From positions 16,988,001 to 17,052,000 of the forward strand of contig OY292280.1 of the NCBI GenBank assembly GCA_958496175.1: a DNA stretch of 64,000 nucleotides, read 5' to 3'. The stretch is from Sisyra terminalis. Its lineage: Eukaryota > Arthropoda > Insecta > Neuroptera > Sisyridae. The notes beneath the pieces are model-generated. The model searched no databases. It was not told where the DNA came from and saw only the letters and a list, made by a program, of their open reading frames with translations. The position numbers were made by a program, and so were the translations under genes. Positions within the stretch are counted from its first letter, which is position 1. Every line of letters begins with the position of its first letter. Positions 37,808-50,104 of the stretch are shown one piece after another.

Positions 37808-39337
37808 CTGTAACATCCATAAACAATTGGCGAAATTAATGTTTTGTAATAAACCAGCAATAAAATCAGAGTATCGTGATTTGAAAACAATAAAATAGTT
37901 CGATAAATAAAGGGGAATCGAGGTGCGATTGTGTTTCACTGTGGAAATAATGGGCTGACAAGGGATAATGAGGACAAAAACGTTATTTGGTGGCGTTAAC
38001 CACCTAATTGACGAGAAGGATTTTTGATAGTGTGAAATAAGAGAACTATACATTAACGTATTTTTTTTTCATTCGAGCAATGGAATAATGGAAAATGTCT
38101 CATTTTTACAAATGTTATCATTTAAAAAGTTTTCCATTTAACGTGAATCTGGAACGACTCCCCACACTTAAGAACATCCCGCGGGTGTTTCAGCAAGTTA
38201 TATCATGATTATACAATAAGGATGATTACAGAAGCCAACCGTGACGATGAGGTGTTAGAGGGTGAGAGGGCGCATTCGAAGGGAACAACAGGAAGACAAG
38301 CGAAAGAAAAGGGAAGATATGTTGACTTGTTCCAGACAAGCCGGTTAACAAGAGCTAACTTTAAAATTAAAACAATAATACGAAAAGTAGATATCATAAG
38401 AGTCGGGAAAACCAACGGGACCTCGTCGGGAAAATTATTAAAACAATTTATTAAAAGGGACGATGTTAAATGTTGTCTGCAAAAGAAAATTCGCGGCTTT
38501 TCATTTAACATGATTGTATCAGTGGAAAAGCTTTTTCTTAAAGCTCATTCCATCGCTTCGTTTTTGTTATTTTTTTTCTAGCACTCGCAAATATGTGTGG
38601 AAAAAAATCCGTATTGTAATCACATTGGCAAACATGTAAATGAATATCTCGAATGATATGAATACTTAACAAACCGCAAAAAGCTCTCCGGTTTTTCCGT
38701 GGAACTTTTTCATTAAGCTAATGTTTGCGTAAAATGTGTATCCGCCTTCCGAATTTGCATAGTGATTTTTCTATGTTGACAACTTTAATAAAAGCGCCGA
38801 CCAAAAAAAAAAGCACCGGACTAAAAAATTTCTGTCTTAAATCCTAGAAGGAATAAGTTCTATGAAAACACAGTAGACTGATGAAATGAAATATGATTGA
38901 AATATTTTTTTAAATTGTCTGAATGAGAGGATTATTGGGAGGTGCGGGTAGGGAGCAATCGGGAGGGCTTTTCGCTAACGAAACAGGAACGTAAATCACG
39001 ACACTGTAAATAACTTTGACAACTCGGACTATGCAAAACCGGATCACCTATTTACTGTACATTATAAAATGCGACAATTCGATAAGCTGATAGTTAAACA
39101 ACTAGATTACAACACGACCCCAATATCAATGCTGGAATGGATGCTTTCTAAATCCTTTGATTAGTCTTCCAAATTGACACCTTCAAGTACTAATACAAAT
39201 AACCTCGTCTAAAGATGGATTTACAGTTTTAATCAGCTTTTTTTCGAATATTCATATTCACCGATATATGTTAGGATTATTGCAGAAATTAATGACAAAA
39301 ATTTTGAAAAATTTAATGAAACAATAGCTTTCATTGA

Positions 39338-39502
39338 GCCTACCGGTGACCGAGTGGTCAAGATGGCCGCTCTAAAACTGGTAGGTTTCGGGTTCAAATC
39401 TCGTGCCAAACAATTTTTCGATTACGAATTTTTATTAACCCGAGAGTCGCTAAAAATCGTGGTAGTTTTAATGCTACGATGAATAGCAATTAAGAATAAT
39501 AA
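39338..39502 (+). mobile_element. tRNA-derived SINE, copy 8
   Basis: Head GGTGACCGAGTGGTCAAGA, box B GGTTCAAATC, GAGAGTCGCTAAA in the body and an AATAGCAATTAAGAATAATA end. Confidence 0.8.
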
Positions 39503-40639
39503 TTTATGGTACTGTTGGTTACTAAAGTCTAAAACTTTTGGGGAACGAAACTTTGGTTTTTTTTCTGATTAAGAGGCCTGTGTTATGAAAAAGTTTCAGA
39601 AGCAGTTTTAGGTCTGGATGATTAGATAATTATATTACCTCAAGCATTAATGAGATTTTCGTTCCTAAGTCATTAATCACCTTCATGCACCTGCACTATA
39701 AATTGATTGGTTGAGAATTGACTTTGATACCTCTAATTGTATAGCTATAATTTAATGACTATTTTATTAGTATAAAATTTAACGTTTACAATATTTTTTA
39801 CATCCATAAAATTCACTTAAATTATTTAAAATATTTTTTGCTAATATAAGATGAATTTGAATAAGCAGTGGATTACCTAGCCGCAATTTAGTGGCTTTTC
39901 TGTTAGTTCGTGAACATTAATTAGTCGCACATACCGCAATTTCTAGTGTACAACAACGAAAATCGTCCCCACAACTTTCATTACATCCCCTTGTGTCTCC
40001 AAGGAGGAAATAATACGTGTTATCCCCTTGGAAAGCGTAACGCCACATTACAGCACCGCTTCTAGCTAGTATACCTTCGCATGGGTGCAATCAAAATGTG
40101 TGTATCCAAAAAAAAAAAATGAAAATTTATTTCAATTTTCTAATGATTTTTTTTTTGAGTATTTCTTTTAAGTTCTCGGTGGGTTTCGGTGAAGCGAAAT
40201 GCAGTGAAACCTGCGCCTAAAATGCACATATATTAAAATAAATGAAACGGGGGGTTGGTTTTAACTACCGTAAATCATATCGTGGAAAATATTGAATCAA
40301 CGTAGCTACAAATGTTCCACGCTTTATATTTGCATTTGTGATTATCAATTAATATTTTTTGCTCGTATGAATACCGGGATTAAAACCAACAATAATAATG
40401 CTCTAACAATCACAAATCAAATAGCATTATCAATGAAACAAGTACCCTCTAAGTTACAATCAAAATAAAACATGACGGAAAAAAATTGACTTCAACTAGA
40501 TTTGTGTTTGTTAATAAAAATAAATTATTTTAATAAAAAAAAATTATTTTTTTTATAAAATTAATGCTTGTAATTTCATATATTTTGCTTGCAAATACAA
40601 TTTATTTTTAAATAGATTTAGGTGCATATTAGATTGAAT

Positions 40640-42432
40640 ACTTGAAGTAATATTCTACTAGCAATGCATTTTCATACTTTAATATTTATAACCATAAAAA
40701 TTGTTCCATAAAATAATTTTGAGTTGCTTCAAAAACTTTTCACCAGATAATTAAAATAAATAAATAAGGCAAAGTTGTTAAACGAATTTTTGTTCAAATG
40801 AATTTTGTAACGTAAGATCACTTTTTTCAGGAACCACTAAATCGATTTTCGTGAAATTTACTTCATTTTACTTATTGTTATATTTTTAAACAACAAAAGT
40901 GAATTTTGCAATATTGAACATTTTTTGAAGGAGGGGGGAGTAAAAGACTAACAGAAAAATGGGTTAATTATGGTACATGTTTTAAATTATGTGCCATTTA
41001 AAAGTGAATAAAAGTTTTTCAATGATTTTTTATTTATTTTATAGTAGATTATATTAAAAGCAAGAAAATAATAATTTGATAAAAATTAATTGAGTGGTTT
41101 CCCAGTAGAGTGGTCCCCCGTTTAGGGTTGTTTTTTTAAGGGTTCTGTTGCGCCCTCTATGAAAGTGAAAAATAAAGTTAAAAATTTAAAAAAAAAATTG
41201 ATTCTCGTAGTTTATATCTTTATAAATCAAAATCATTAGCCATTATAGTTTATTCTCAATAGTTACTGAGAAAAAAAATATTAAAAATCGTGGTTTTTGA
41301 CCTGGATTAATAGAATAATACCATTAATAAATTCCAATTGATTATTGGAAAATGAAAGCCCCTTTTTTCAGGAATCACTAAACCGATTTTCGTTAAATTT
41401 ACTTCATTTTACTTATTGTTATATTTTCAAACAACAAAAGTGGAGTTTGCAGTATTGAACAATTTTTGGAGGAGAGGGGAGTGAAAGACTAACAGAAAAA
41501 TGGGTTAAATATGGTACATGTTTTTAAACACGTGCCACTTAAAAGTGAATAATAGTTTTTCAATGATTTTTTTTTATTTTATAGTCGATCATATTAGAAG
41601 CAAGAAAATAAAAATTTGATATAAATTCATTGAGTGGTTCCCCAGTAGAGTGGTCCCACGTTTAGGTTTTTTTTTTAAGGGCGCTGTGGCGCCCTCTATA
41701 AAAGTGAAAATTAAAGTTAAAAATTTAAAAAAAAAATGATTCTTGTAGTATATATCTTTATAAACCAAAATCATAAGCTATTTTAGTTTATTCTCAATAG
41801 TTACTGGGAAAAAAAATATTAAAAATCGTGGTTTTTGGCCTCGATTAATAGGATAATACCTTTAATAAATTCCAATTGGTTACTGGAAAATGAAAGCTCC
41901 TTTTTCAGGAACCCCTGAACCGATTTTCGTTAAATTTACTTCATTTTACTTATTGTTTTATTTTCAAACAACAAAAGCGGAGTTTGCAATATTGAAAAAT
42001 TTTTGGAGAAGGGGGGAGTGGAAGACTAACAGAAAAATGGGTTAATTATGGTACATGTTTTTAAACACGTGCCACTTAAAAGTGAATAATAGTTTTTCAA
42101 TCATTTTTTATTTATTTTATAGTAGACCATATTAGAAGCAAGAGAATAAAAATTTGATATAAATTTATTGAGTGGTTTCCCAGTAGAGTGGTCCCCCGTT
42201 TAGGGTTGTTTTTTTAAGGGTTCTGTTGCGCCCTCTATGAAAGTGAAAAATAAAGTTAAAAATTTAAAAAAAAAATTGATTCTCGTAGTTTATATCTTTA
42301 TAAATCAAAATCATTTGCCATTATAGTTTATTCTCAATAGTTACTGAGAAAAAAAATATTAAAAATCGTGGTTTTTGACCTGGATTAATAGAATAATACC
42401 ATTAATAAATTCCAATTGATTACTGGACAATG
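40640..42432 (+). repeat. Tandem array 2: three units of about 540 bp
   Basis: Same left flank and unit order as array 1, in the same orientation. Units start at about 40,823, 41,363 and 41,900. The hairpin in the second unit (41678-41695) is perfect: AGGGCGC, loop TGTG, GCGCCCT. It is followed by about 200 bp ending AAGAAACACTG, possibly the eroded end of a hAT-like MITE. Confidence 0.9.
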
Positions 42433-43194
42433 AATGCCCCTTTTTTGGGGGTGCGGGGAGGTATTCTAGCGGATGCGGGTGAAGTACCTTACAATTTTAA
42501 GTATGAAGTTTTTTTATTAATTGGGCAAAAAAATGTATTTTTCTAAACTAAAAAAAACTCATCACATTTTTTAATGGGGTGCGAAAACCTACTATCTGTT
42601 TCAAAAGGATGTGGCTCACATAAATGTTTAAGAAACACTGGCATAAAGTTGGCCTACCGGGTGTAAAAAAGACGTTTTAGAACTGCAGATAAATGTATCG
42701 AATAATAAAATTCAACACATATTTTCTTCTATTTCGCCAACAGAAAAGTTTCCCTCGTAAAATTGCTGCATCTTCTGTGGAATATGAGGCCAATTGAACA
42801 ATTTGGTTGCGACACATATTTTAAGATCATAACATAAACATACCAAATGTCTTATTTGGGCGGCCAACACAATATGGAACCAACTGTCCCTAACATACAA
42901 TACATTTAAATTAATACTTTAAGATCCTTCATCGATTTGTGTTTATTTAATTAGTCTCTCGCTATTTATTCTTTTCGTTTTTCTCATTCTATTTTCAACT
43001 TATTGTAAATAATATTTCAAATAAATATTGACATATTAACGCCATACGGTCCCTTATGCATATCATTCATAAATCACGTTAAACAGACAATAGGAATTTG
43101 TTTCAAGTAAAAATATTTGGCTTCTTAACTTTAATTTGCATTTTTAATTGATCTTTTGAAATAGTTCGCAAATTTACTGCAATCATTTAAAAAA

Positions 43195-43385
43195 AATCGG
43201 TGTGTACTAATGTATGCACGTGAAAAGTTATACTTATATGCCGTAATAAAAAAATGTTTATAATCTACTGCCACAGCCAATTTCAGTATTAAAATATGAT
43301 ACAATTTTAAACAAAATTTTTACTTTTATTATCAATATAATGGGCAAATGTATGTATGACGGCAAAGATAATACTGATATAATAA
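43195..43385 (+). repeat. Dispersed repeat shared with 51,750-51,960
   Basis: Shares GCACGTGA(A/G)AAGT, CCACTGCC-type and AATATGATAC(A/G)ATTTTAAAC blocks with the sequence just inside intron 2 of the DUF4773 gene. About 190-210 bp, origin unknown. Confidence 0.55.
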
Positions 43386-43540
43386 TTATTGTCTCAATTC
43401 TTAACTAACTGATTGTTGTTATTGGTTTCAACTGTCATATCGTTTTCATTCAATTGCCAATTTTTGCCATTTGCCGATTTTGTCAGTGTTGGACTGAATA
43501 TGTTCTAGGAAGTTACTAAATTCAATTAAAAGATTAAATT

Positions 43541-43768
43541 GGTGGCCTGGGTTCGTATTACCGTCATCTATATCTGGCAACATTGTATTTTATACTTTGT
43601 TTTTAATTTAATTCACGATTTTTTTGTTAATTCAATTCTTATAACGTGTTATTTGCTCTTTTGTTGGTAAATTTTCATTATGGCCTGATTTATTTGTGAA
43701 TCAAATAAACACAATGAAGAAAATTCAACGTTGCCAGATATTGATGTCTCTAAAAGAGACATGAGTCA
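43541..43768. mobile_element. TGGCTCA foldback MITE, copy 2
   Basis: Same interior as copy 1 (ACTTTGTTTTTAATTTAATT, TTGTTAATTCAATTCT, the TGGTAAATTTTCATTATG block) with imperfect arms. Ends near GACATGAGTCA. The outer left arm is diverged. Confidence 0.65.
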
Positions 43769-43879
43769 AATTAGTTATTAATACATATTGTATAGTATTT
43801 CACAATGTTATACACAATTACATATACAAAATTGAATCTCACATATATGAACTTATTTCCAATTTTTTCTTAAAGTATA

Positions 43880-44240
43880 TACAGTTTTTTAAAGTATCAA
43901 CCTACTAATTCGACTAATGATACGAAATTATTCAGTAATTTATATTTTTATGTACTTTTATCTCCAATTGTTTCTCCATAGCATCTTTAACTTTGTCGTT
44001 GATAATTTTAAAAGGTTTTTCCTATTTTCCTTATTTTGTTTAAAATTTTTGGTGAAATTTCCGATTTTTTTAAAACTATGTACAGTTTTTAAAGTATCGA
44101 CCTATTTATTCGCCTTATGGTACGCTATACGACGTAATTACTCACAAATTTCTATTTTTGTATACTTTTTTCTCCAATTGTATTTCGATAACATTCTTAA
44201 CTTCGTCGTTGATCATTTCAATTGGTTTCAAATAACAAAA
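43880..44240 (+). repeat. Two tandem units of about 210 bp
   Basis: ACAGTTTTT(T)AAAGTATC starts each unit, at 43,882 and 44,092. Both contain TCTCCAATTGT(T/A)T and AACTT(T/C)GTCGTTGAT. The open frame 43917-44252 runs across both units and is a product of the repeat. Confidence 0.8.
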
Positions 44241-45871
44241 AACCAGTGCTAGCGATCAACGTGATTGCGTTTTTTAAGTACTGCGAAAATCGGTCCCAAA
44301 AATCGGCCAGCTTTAAAGTTTTTTTTTTTGTAGCGTCACGGCGTCACATTTATACAAGAAGTATAACTTCAAAAATATATATCTTTTGAAGCATTTATCA
44401 AGAAGATTTAATCATTTGAATGGGAGTATTTAGTTGACAGATATTCACAATGGTGAAATGTATGCTCCATATGGCTGGTTATCTTTCGATAAAATAATTT
44501 GATTTATTTGATTGTTGAGATTTTTCGTATTGGTCGTAAAATGTTATATAGAAATGTCAATCGCGCATTTGTTGAAAATGAAAAATAGCTGGGGGCTTGA
44601 CGTGAAGACATCACAGAATAGCGCAGCAAGCGGAGAATGTTGCAAATCGACATCCATTCACTTGACCAATATTATACATACAAATTATTACGACACAATA
44701 ATAATAATATCGGACATTAAATATCTTAACTCGATGTCTTTTCTAGCAGTTTCTCGCACAATTTCTATTAGTGGCCGGATAATGGGGGACGATAGCCGGT
44801 TCGTGCTTTTAGTGCCCTCATGCATTGGGGTAAGGATGGCCATGTCAGGACGATCATAACATAATGACACAATGGGACAAGATGAGATGTGATTGACCAT
44901 GGAGCGGCGAAATGGCATTAAAATAACAATGCGATTTATTGCCGTTTACAGTGCCATCAAAATGCCCTTCTCGCCAGACAAAGAGGAGGCAAGCACGGGG
45001 TTTTTAACCTATGAGTATTTGCCATATTTTTGTCACCTTTTTGTCGAACGAAATGCGAAATTTATCACAATTAAATGCCATAAATTATCGGCAAAATTGC
45101 ATCGTTCCATCGTCAAAACTACCATTGATATGTGCATCGAAGATTCATCTTCCGTCAAACTGGATAAAGTGTCTGGCCAGTTTAGTCACCAGTCGGTACA
45201 ACATTGATTTTCACCCATCCATAGTGTGCATTGGAAAATTGGACAAACAATTTTAATGTATTTCACCTAATAAAAAGGGTGTCCCTTATTTTTACTAAGA
45301 AAAAAAATGTTAACACGTTAACAGGTGCCACCAAATGAACGAAAATTTATATTCATATTCAAATTTTATGAGGGTTGTACATGGAAAAAAATCACAATAG
45401 TGACATCATAATTCCGGACCAAACTATTATCTTAAAATTTTTTACAATATTTTTTTAATATTTCCAACATTTGATTTTTTATGTAATAACATCGTAATTA
45501 TAACAATAGCTTTCTATAAAAAGTAGCATTTCAGGAAATACAATTTTATATTGCTATCTTCTGTGAGTGCAATCAAATATAAATAACATATTAATTTCTT
45601 TAGAATTGGATTTTTTTAAGGGGTTTTCCTCAACTCAAACAAACAGCAATTGACTGTGGTAAGAAAAATAATATCATACTGAAATTACTTCTATTTTTTC
45701 CACGAATTGTTCCCAATTTATTATTATTGCTACTTTTAAACATTTAACGATAATTTTTTAAATATTCACAAATTCTGGCTGTTTACTCAATCAGTGGACG
45801 CTTCAATTGATTTCAGCAAGCTTATAAAAATAGATCATGTATAGGTTCATAATGTATAAGTGATGTAACTA

Positions 45872-46019
45872 CTCAGATACGTATTTCAAATACCAAGCAA
45901 CCTTTATAAGTGGTCATCAAGTAATATAGGATGATTAATGAGTCGCAGTTACGGAGTGTTTCAATACTATTTGATAATCATTGAGAAAGATTGCTTGGCA
46001 ATCGAAATACGTAACTGGG
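45872..46019. mobile_element. Foldback element, TACGTA family
   Basis: Inverted motifs at 45872-45913 (minus, eroded) and 45977-46019 (plus: TTGAGAA, extra A, stem GATTGC/GCAATC, GAAATACGTAAC, TGG). The right flank (46,030-46,165) carries the TAGTTTACTTTTGTAAATTA and CAAAGTCAGTGAAAAGATCT blocks shared with the loci at 13,740 and 20,460. Confidence 0.6.
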
Positions 46020-46636
46020 GAAGTTAGTAATTCATTTTTTTTTTGAACTTTTGAGCAAATTCATGTTTATAGTTTACTTTTGTAAATTATATTTCTTAAA
46101 TAAGGCCACAATATATTTTATATAACCTAAAAATTGTATAACTGTTCAAAGTCAGTGAAAAGATCTAATTTGATGGTAATAGTAGTGAGAGGTGGGGTAC
46201 TACCATTTTCGATACCAGGGTGAAAATTACAATAATAATATTTAAGACAATTTTACCATCGCAGGCCTGTGATATCAATTGGAAGTTTTGATATCAAATC
46301 TAGAAGTTGAAGATTGATGATAGTTTTTTTAGAAATCGAAATACGTAAGTTTTCTTTCATATACCGTGAGTATTACTTTTTTAAAGTTAGGCAAAAGAAT
46401 AATCTTATATTTAAATTAGGGTTGGGTGCAAATTTTTTTTTCTGTTAGGGTTTATGGATGTATTTAGGGGTGGGTTTGGAAGATTCAACGTGTATGCCTG
46501 TTTTATAACATTTTCAAATTAAACATAACGAATATTCGAATCACATATTAAATGGAAATGTGGTGAAATACGTGATACAACATTTAACGACACATGTATT
46601 CAAATAACGGTTAACGTGGCCGGTGCAATAGTGTGG

Positions 46637-46654
46637 GTGGCGTCGCGACGCCAC
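46637..46654. repeat. Perfect 18-bp GC-rich palindrome
   Basis: GTGGCGTCG followed by its exact complement, in a GC-richer island of an AT-rich intron. It includes three CpG steps. Possibly a regulatory site. Confidence 0.4.
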
Positions 46655-48096
46655 GGACTACTCGGTCATCCATCGACAATATCTCTTATTAAAGCCTCCC
46701 TATTGAGCACTTGGAAAACAATTGGAAATTGAATTGCCATGCAAATTAGGGAGAAAAAATCGCTCAAAATGTTTTGACATTGGAAAGTCTTCGCTTCTAG
46801 TTCGGACTAATGTAATTCCTTTGTTTGGGCCTCGATTTTGTCGATCTGTTATCGGACGCATAAATCGCATGAATTTCATGTTCAACATATGTTATACATG
46901 CAAATTTGTGCTTCTTTTTGTTCCAGTGGTTGTTTGGAAATGTCGCGATGATAAAAGTTGGCCGCATTTGGAAATGCAGGCGCTTCGCATTTGTACCGTT
47001 GCCGCTTTAGTCGAATTGGCTAATCGGGAAATTTTTGTCAAGTTGTCATTGAGATTGTCAGAAGCTGATTCTGTCAAAATGGATAAACAAATGGATTGAA
47101 GTTTAGTGATTTGTCGAAACCAGTGACAAGTGGTCCGGAGATTTCGGTTAAAGTATACGTTAATGTATATGTAACGGTCAAAGTCCGTGTCCAAGTCATA
47201 GCCAACTTTCAAGACTTGCATTTATTATCCAGGGTTATTTCACAAATTCCGTAATACCGGGAAGTTAATTGCTAACAAAAATATGTTCTCCATAAACTGT
47301 AATAATAAAGCAACTAATACCTTATGCAATAGTTAACGAACAATCTTTTTTTTAGTTATATTATCCTACTAAAATAAACGGTATGAAGCAATTAGAATGT
47401 TATAATGGTGCAAAGTCGACTATGGTTTTCCAAAGTAGAATTACGAAAAATATGAATACTATTTGAACTAGTTTTATTTCCATTTAAACTCGATGTATTA
47501 AGTTAACAGTGATTAGCTGAAGTCGACTTTACACCAAAATTAACCTTTGGGTAAAAAAATCCCAACAAGGTAGTGCTAATAAAAGGAAATTTTTTCTGCA
47601 AAGCTGACTTAGCTCAAAAAAAAAGCGTCAAAATCCACCTAAAACATCTTTATTTGGGGTTTTTGTTCAAAGCTTTTTTAATAAATTTTACAATGGGACC
47701 TTGTCAAATAGGTGCAAAGTTGATTCCTACATACCAAACAATTTCCAAAGTGAACAAAAAAATATTTTGAATTATATTAAATTTTCAATTATGCCATTTT
47801 CAATTCGCCGTTTTTCATCTTATGCAAAATTTGTTCGATTAATTTTGATCTGCTAAGTTAACAATACTCAAAAATCAACTCAGAGATGTCCTAGGTGAAC
47901 ATTGCCACAAATTTTCCTAGACAAAGTTTAATTTTAAAATATATATTAATACCTTTAAAATTATGTCCTCTTTTTCTCTCATTTTTAGATCCAATGGGTG
48001 GTTTTGTGTTTTGTCGGTTTAAGTGGCACAAAAAGTATCGTGTGGGGATGAAAATTTATCATTTAATAAGCATAAAAAAGAAGTCTTATCCCTTTT

Positions 48097-48170
48097 AGGG
48101 TCGTCAATATCTGACAACGTTGCATTTCTATTTATTTTAATTTGCAAATAAATCGGTCATAAAGAAAATT
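48097..48170. mobile_element. TGGCTCA foldback MITE fragment
   Basis: Matches one arm only: TATCTGACAACGTTGCATTT, then ATAAATCGGTCATAAAGAAA from the other half. Internally deleted. Confidence 0.5.
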
Positions 48171-48500
48171 TAGTAAAGTAAGTATTTCAAAGTTTGTGTA
48201 TGTTATGAAGACTTAGCTTCATTTTTCTACTTAAATATTCACCGGGGTTTCAAGGATTATTCAAAAAGAATAAATTCAAGATTTCTATTATTCTTTGTTG
48301 CATTTCTGCACTAAACGATTTTGTTGTCTTTATTATATATTTAGGTATTTGAAGATTTTCCTCAGCTAGATATGTACATTCTCCACAGTTTTAGGTTGTC
48401 CGGAAAGTCAAATTTATCATCCATTTCACCAAAAATCAGACTTTAGCCAGAAAAAGTTTTAAATGTTATTGTTTTCAAATCTTTGATAAAAATGTATCTA

Positions 48501-48655
48501 TTGATGGATCGGTGGTAAAAGTTACTGCCTTGAAACTTCCAAATGCTGGATTTAAAAACCAAAATGAGCAAAATTTTAAGGTTTCCCGGTTTACGGATCA
48601 TCCTAAAGTCGCTTAAGACTTTTGTAGTTATAAAGCGACGGTTAATTGTTTTTAA
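48501..48655 (+). mobile_element. tRNA-derived SINE, copy 9 (degenerate head)
   Basis: The head is badly eroded, but the body AAGTCGCTTAAGAC and tail TTATAAAGCGACGGTTAATT are clearly the family. Confidence 0.65.
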
Positions 48656-48759
48656 AAAAAATTTTTGGTAAAACTTTTGGTTTTTTTTAAATAAAATATA
48701 ATGTGATGTTAAAGCAAATGTATTGAATAATAGTAGAAAAAATAAATAATTGTTTAGTT

Positions 48760-49068
48760 ATTTTCATAGGGTTTTTTTTGGACTAAAAAACAATAATGAA
48801 ATTGTTTCCTTAATGATTTTTATTTGATTTTTGTACAACATTCCGTCGTCTTTCAGAGCTTAATCAAGTATTCAACCATAGATCAATGAAAATCAATATT
48901 ATTAAAATTATAGTTAAAAATTTTTTAACTATATTATAAACAAAATTATCTTTTAATGATCTATGATTGAGTACTTGATAAAGTCTCAAAAGGCGACGAA
49001 ACGTCGTATAAAAATCATTAAGAAAAAAATATCATTAATTTATTTTGTTAAAAAAACCCTATGAAAAT
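48760..49068. mobile_element. Foldback element with paired ribozyme-like arms
   Basis: Outer ends ATTTTCATAGGGTTTTTT and AAAAAACCCTATGAAAAT pair. Arms of over 100 bp flank a short AT-rich middle. The left-arm core (about 48,840-48,878, minus) is eroded; the right arm is better kept. Confidence 0.65.
48971..49010 (+). ncRNA. Hammerhead-like motif, right arm
   Basis: GTAC, TTGATAA, extra A, stem GTC/GAC, GAAACGTC, GTAT. Stem I can form four pairs, including one G-U. Two core bases differ from CTGANGA. Confidence 0.35.
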
Positions 49069-49241
49069 AAAATAATCAACTAATAATAAACATTAATCGA
49101 AGGAATGTTAAAAAAATGGCACTTGAATGAATTGTGCCCCCCAAATTGTAAAATTGTCGCCAAATATTTCATTTTACCCAAATTTATTGGATGAATTTGG
49201 AAAACGTAATTATATTTGTAAAGTTTAGTCAACCCTTTATA

Positions 49242-49862
49242 AGGTTCGACCGAAACTAGTTTTTACTACCGAAACCGAATTTCAACATTAGTCTCAGTTT
49301 CGGCCGAAACCGATACTTCTATATAAGGTCATGTTTTCGTAGGAAAAAAAAGTTAATCATAATTCGTCAATATTTACTTTTAAATCCTATAGGTAGTCAT
49401 TAATCATTTAGTCCCTAATAATTGAGCTAATCATTAACATAACATATTATTTTCATTTCTTATTTCAGATTAATTAGTTTTGCTGAAATAAGTGGTTAAT
49501 TTGAAAGTAATGCACCCAATATTACATAACAAAATAAAATACATAAAAAAATTAATTTTTACCTAATATGTTTAGGGACACAAAATAGAAAGTATTCTTT
49601 CTTATGTCTTAAAAACAATATAATTTCTCTAAACTTTGTTCAGTTTTCTTTCGAACCGAAAAAAAATATTGAATATAATATTAAAGAAAATTTTAATAAA
49701 CTGATAGTTAGGTATCTGTATTTAAAATTGAAAAATCAAATAATAAGTAAAAAATAATAATTTTGTAACATTTTTATCTCACGAATTGAGTTTCGGTTTC
49801 GGTCGTAGTTTCGGCTTGACGACAGCCGAAACCGAAAGTTCGGTCGGTTCGGTCGGTTCGGT
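49242..49862 (+). mobile_element. GTCCGACCGAA-family repeat, copy 4
   Basis: Starts GGTTCGACCGAAACTAG and ends in three near-tandem GGTTCGGTC units before GGTAC, an expansion of the terminal repeat. It lies 240 bp from the end of RNF220 exon 1. Confidence 0.75.
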
Positions 49863-50104
49863 ACTAACTCTTTATCTTAAAGTTCACACGTCGCTTATAC
49901 GTAACTCGAGGATACTAATACGTAAGTTGGGTTCACAAGAATGTGATTAAGATTATGTAGTTGAGGACATTTTTGTTCTGGATAAAAAAATTCGTATAGC
50001 CTGATGTATCGTTAAGAAAAACTTTTGATTTTGGCGTGGGAAATTTCAAATGGATAGTAAGTGTGGCATGGAATGGTAATGGTGGATGAGAAGGATTATT
50101 GTAC

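Larger units (their letters stand above)
37808..50104 (-). other. RNF220 first intron (12.3 kb)
   Basis: Intron between exon 1 and the 96-nt exon. It holds a second 3 x 540-bp tandem element, two SINE copies, two foldback MITE copies, two inverted pairs of ribozyme-like motifs and one GTCCGACC repeat. Unique GC-richer stretches at about 44,480-45,260 and 46,600-47,230 show overlapping open frames on both strands (such as 46722-47099 plus and 46892-47221 minus). No splice context or family resemblance was seen there, so they are treated as non-coding. Confidence 0.6.

Noticed and set aside
37619..38053. 144-residue minus-strand open frame.
   Set aside because: It overlaps the real 96-nt exon in another frame and continues through intron sequence on both sides.
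38222..38581. 119-residue plus-strand open frame.
   Set aside because: Also open on the minus strand, no similarity known to me, ends in a run of Phe from a T tract.
43917..44252. 111-residue hydrophobic protein with two similar halves.
   Set aside because: The two halves are the two units of a tandem AT-rich repeat; the hydrophobic residues come from T-rich codons.
46722..47221. Overlapping open frames of 125 (plus) and 109 (minus) residues.
   Set aside because: Both strands open over the same GC-richer DNA, with no recognisable motif; composition alone explains it.
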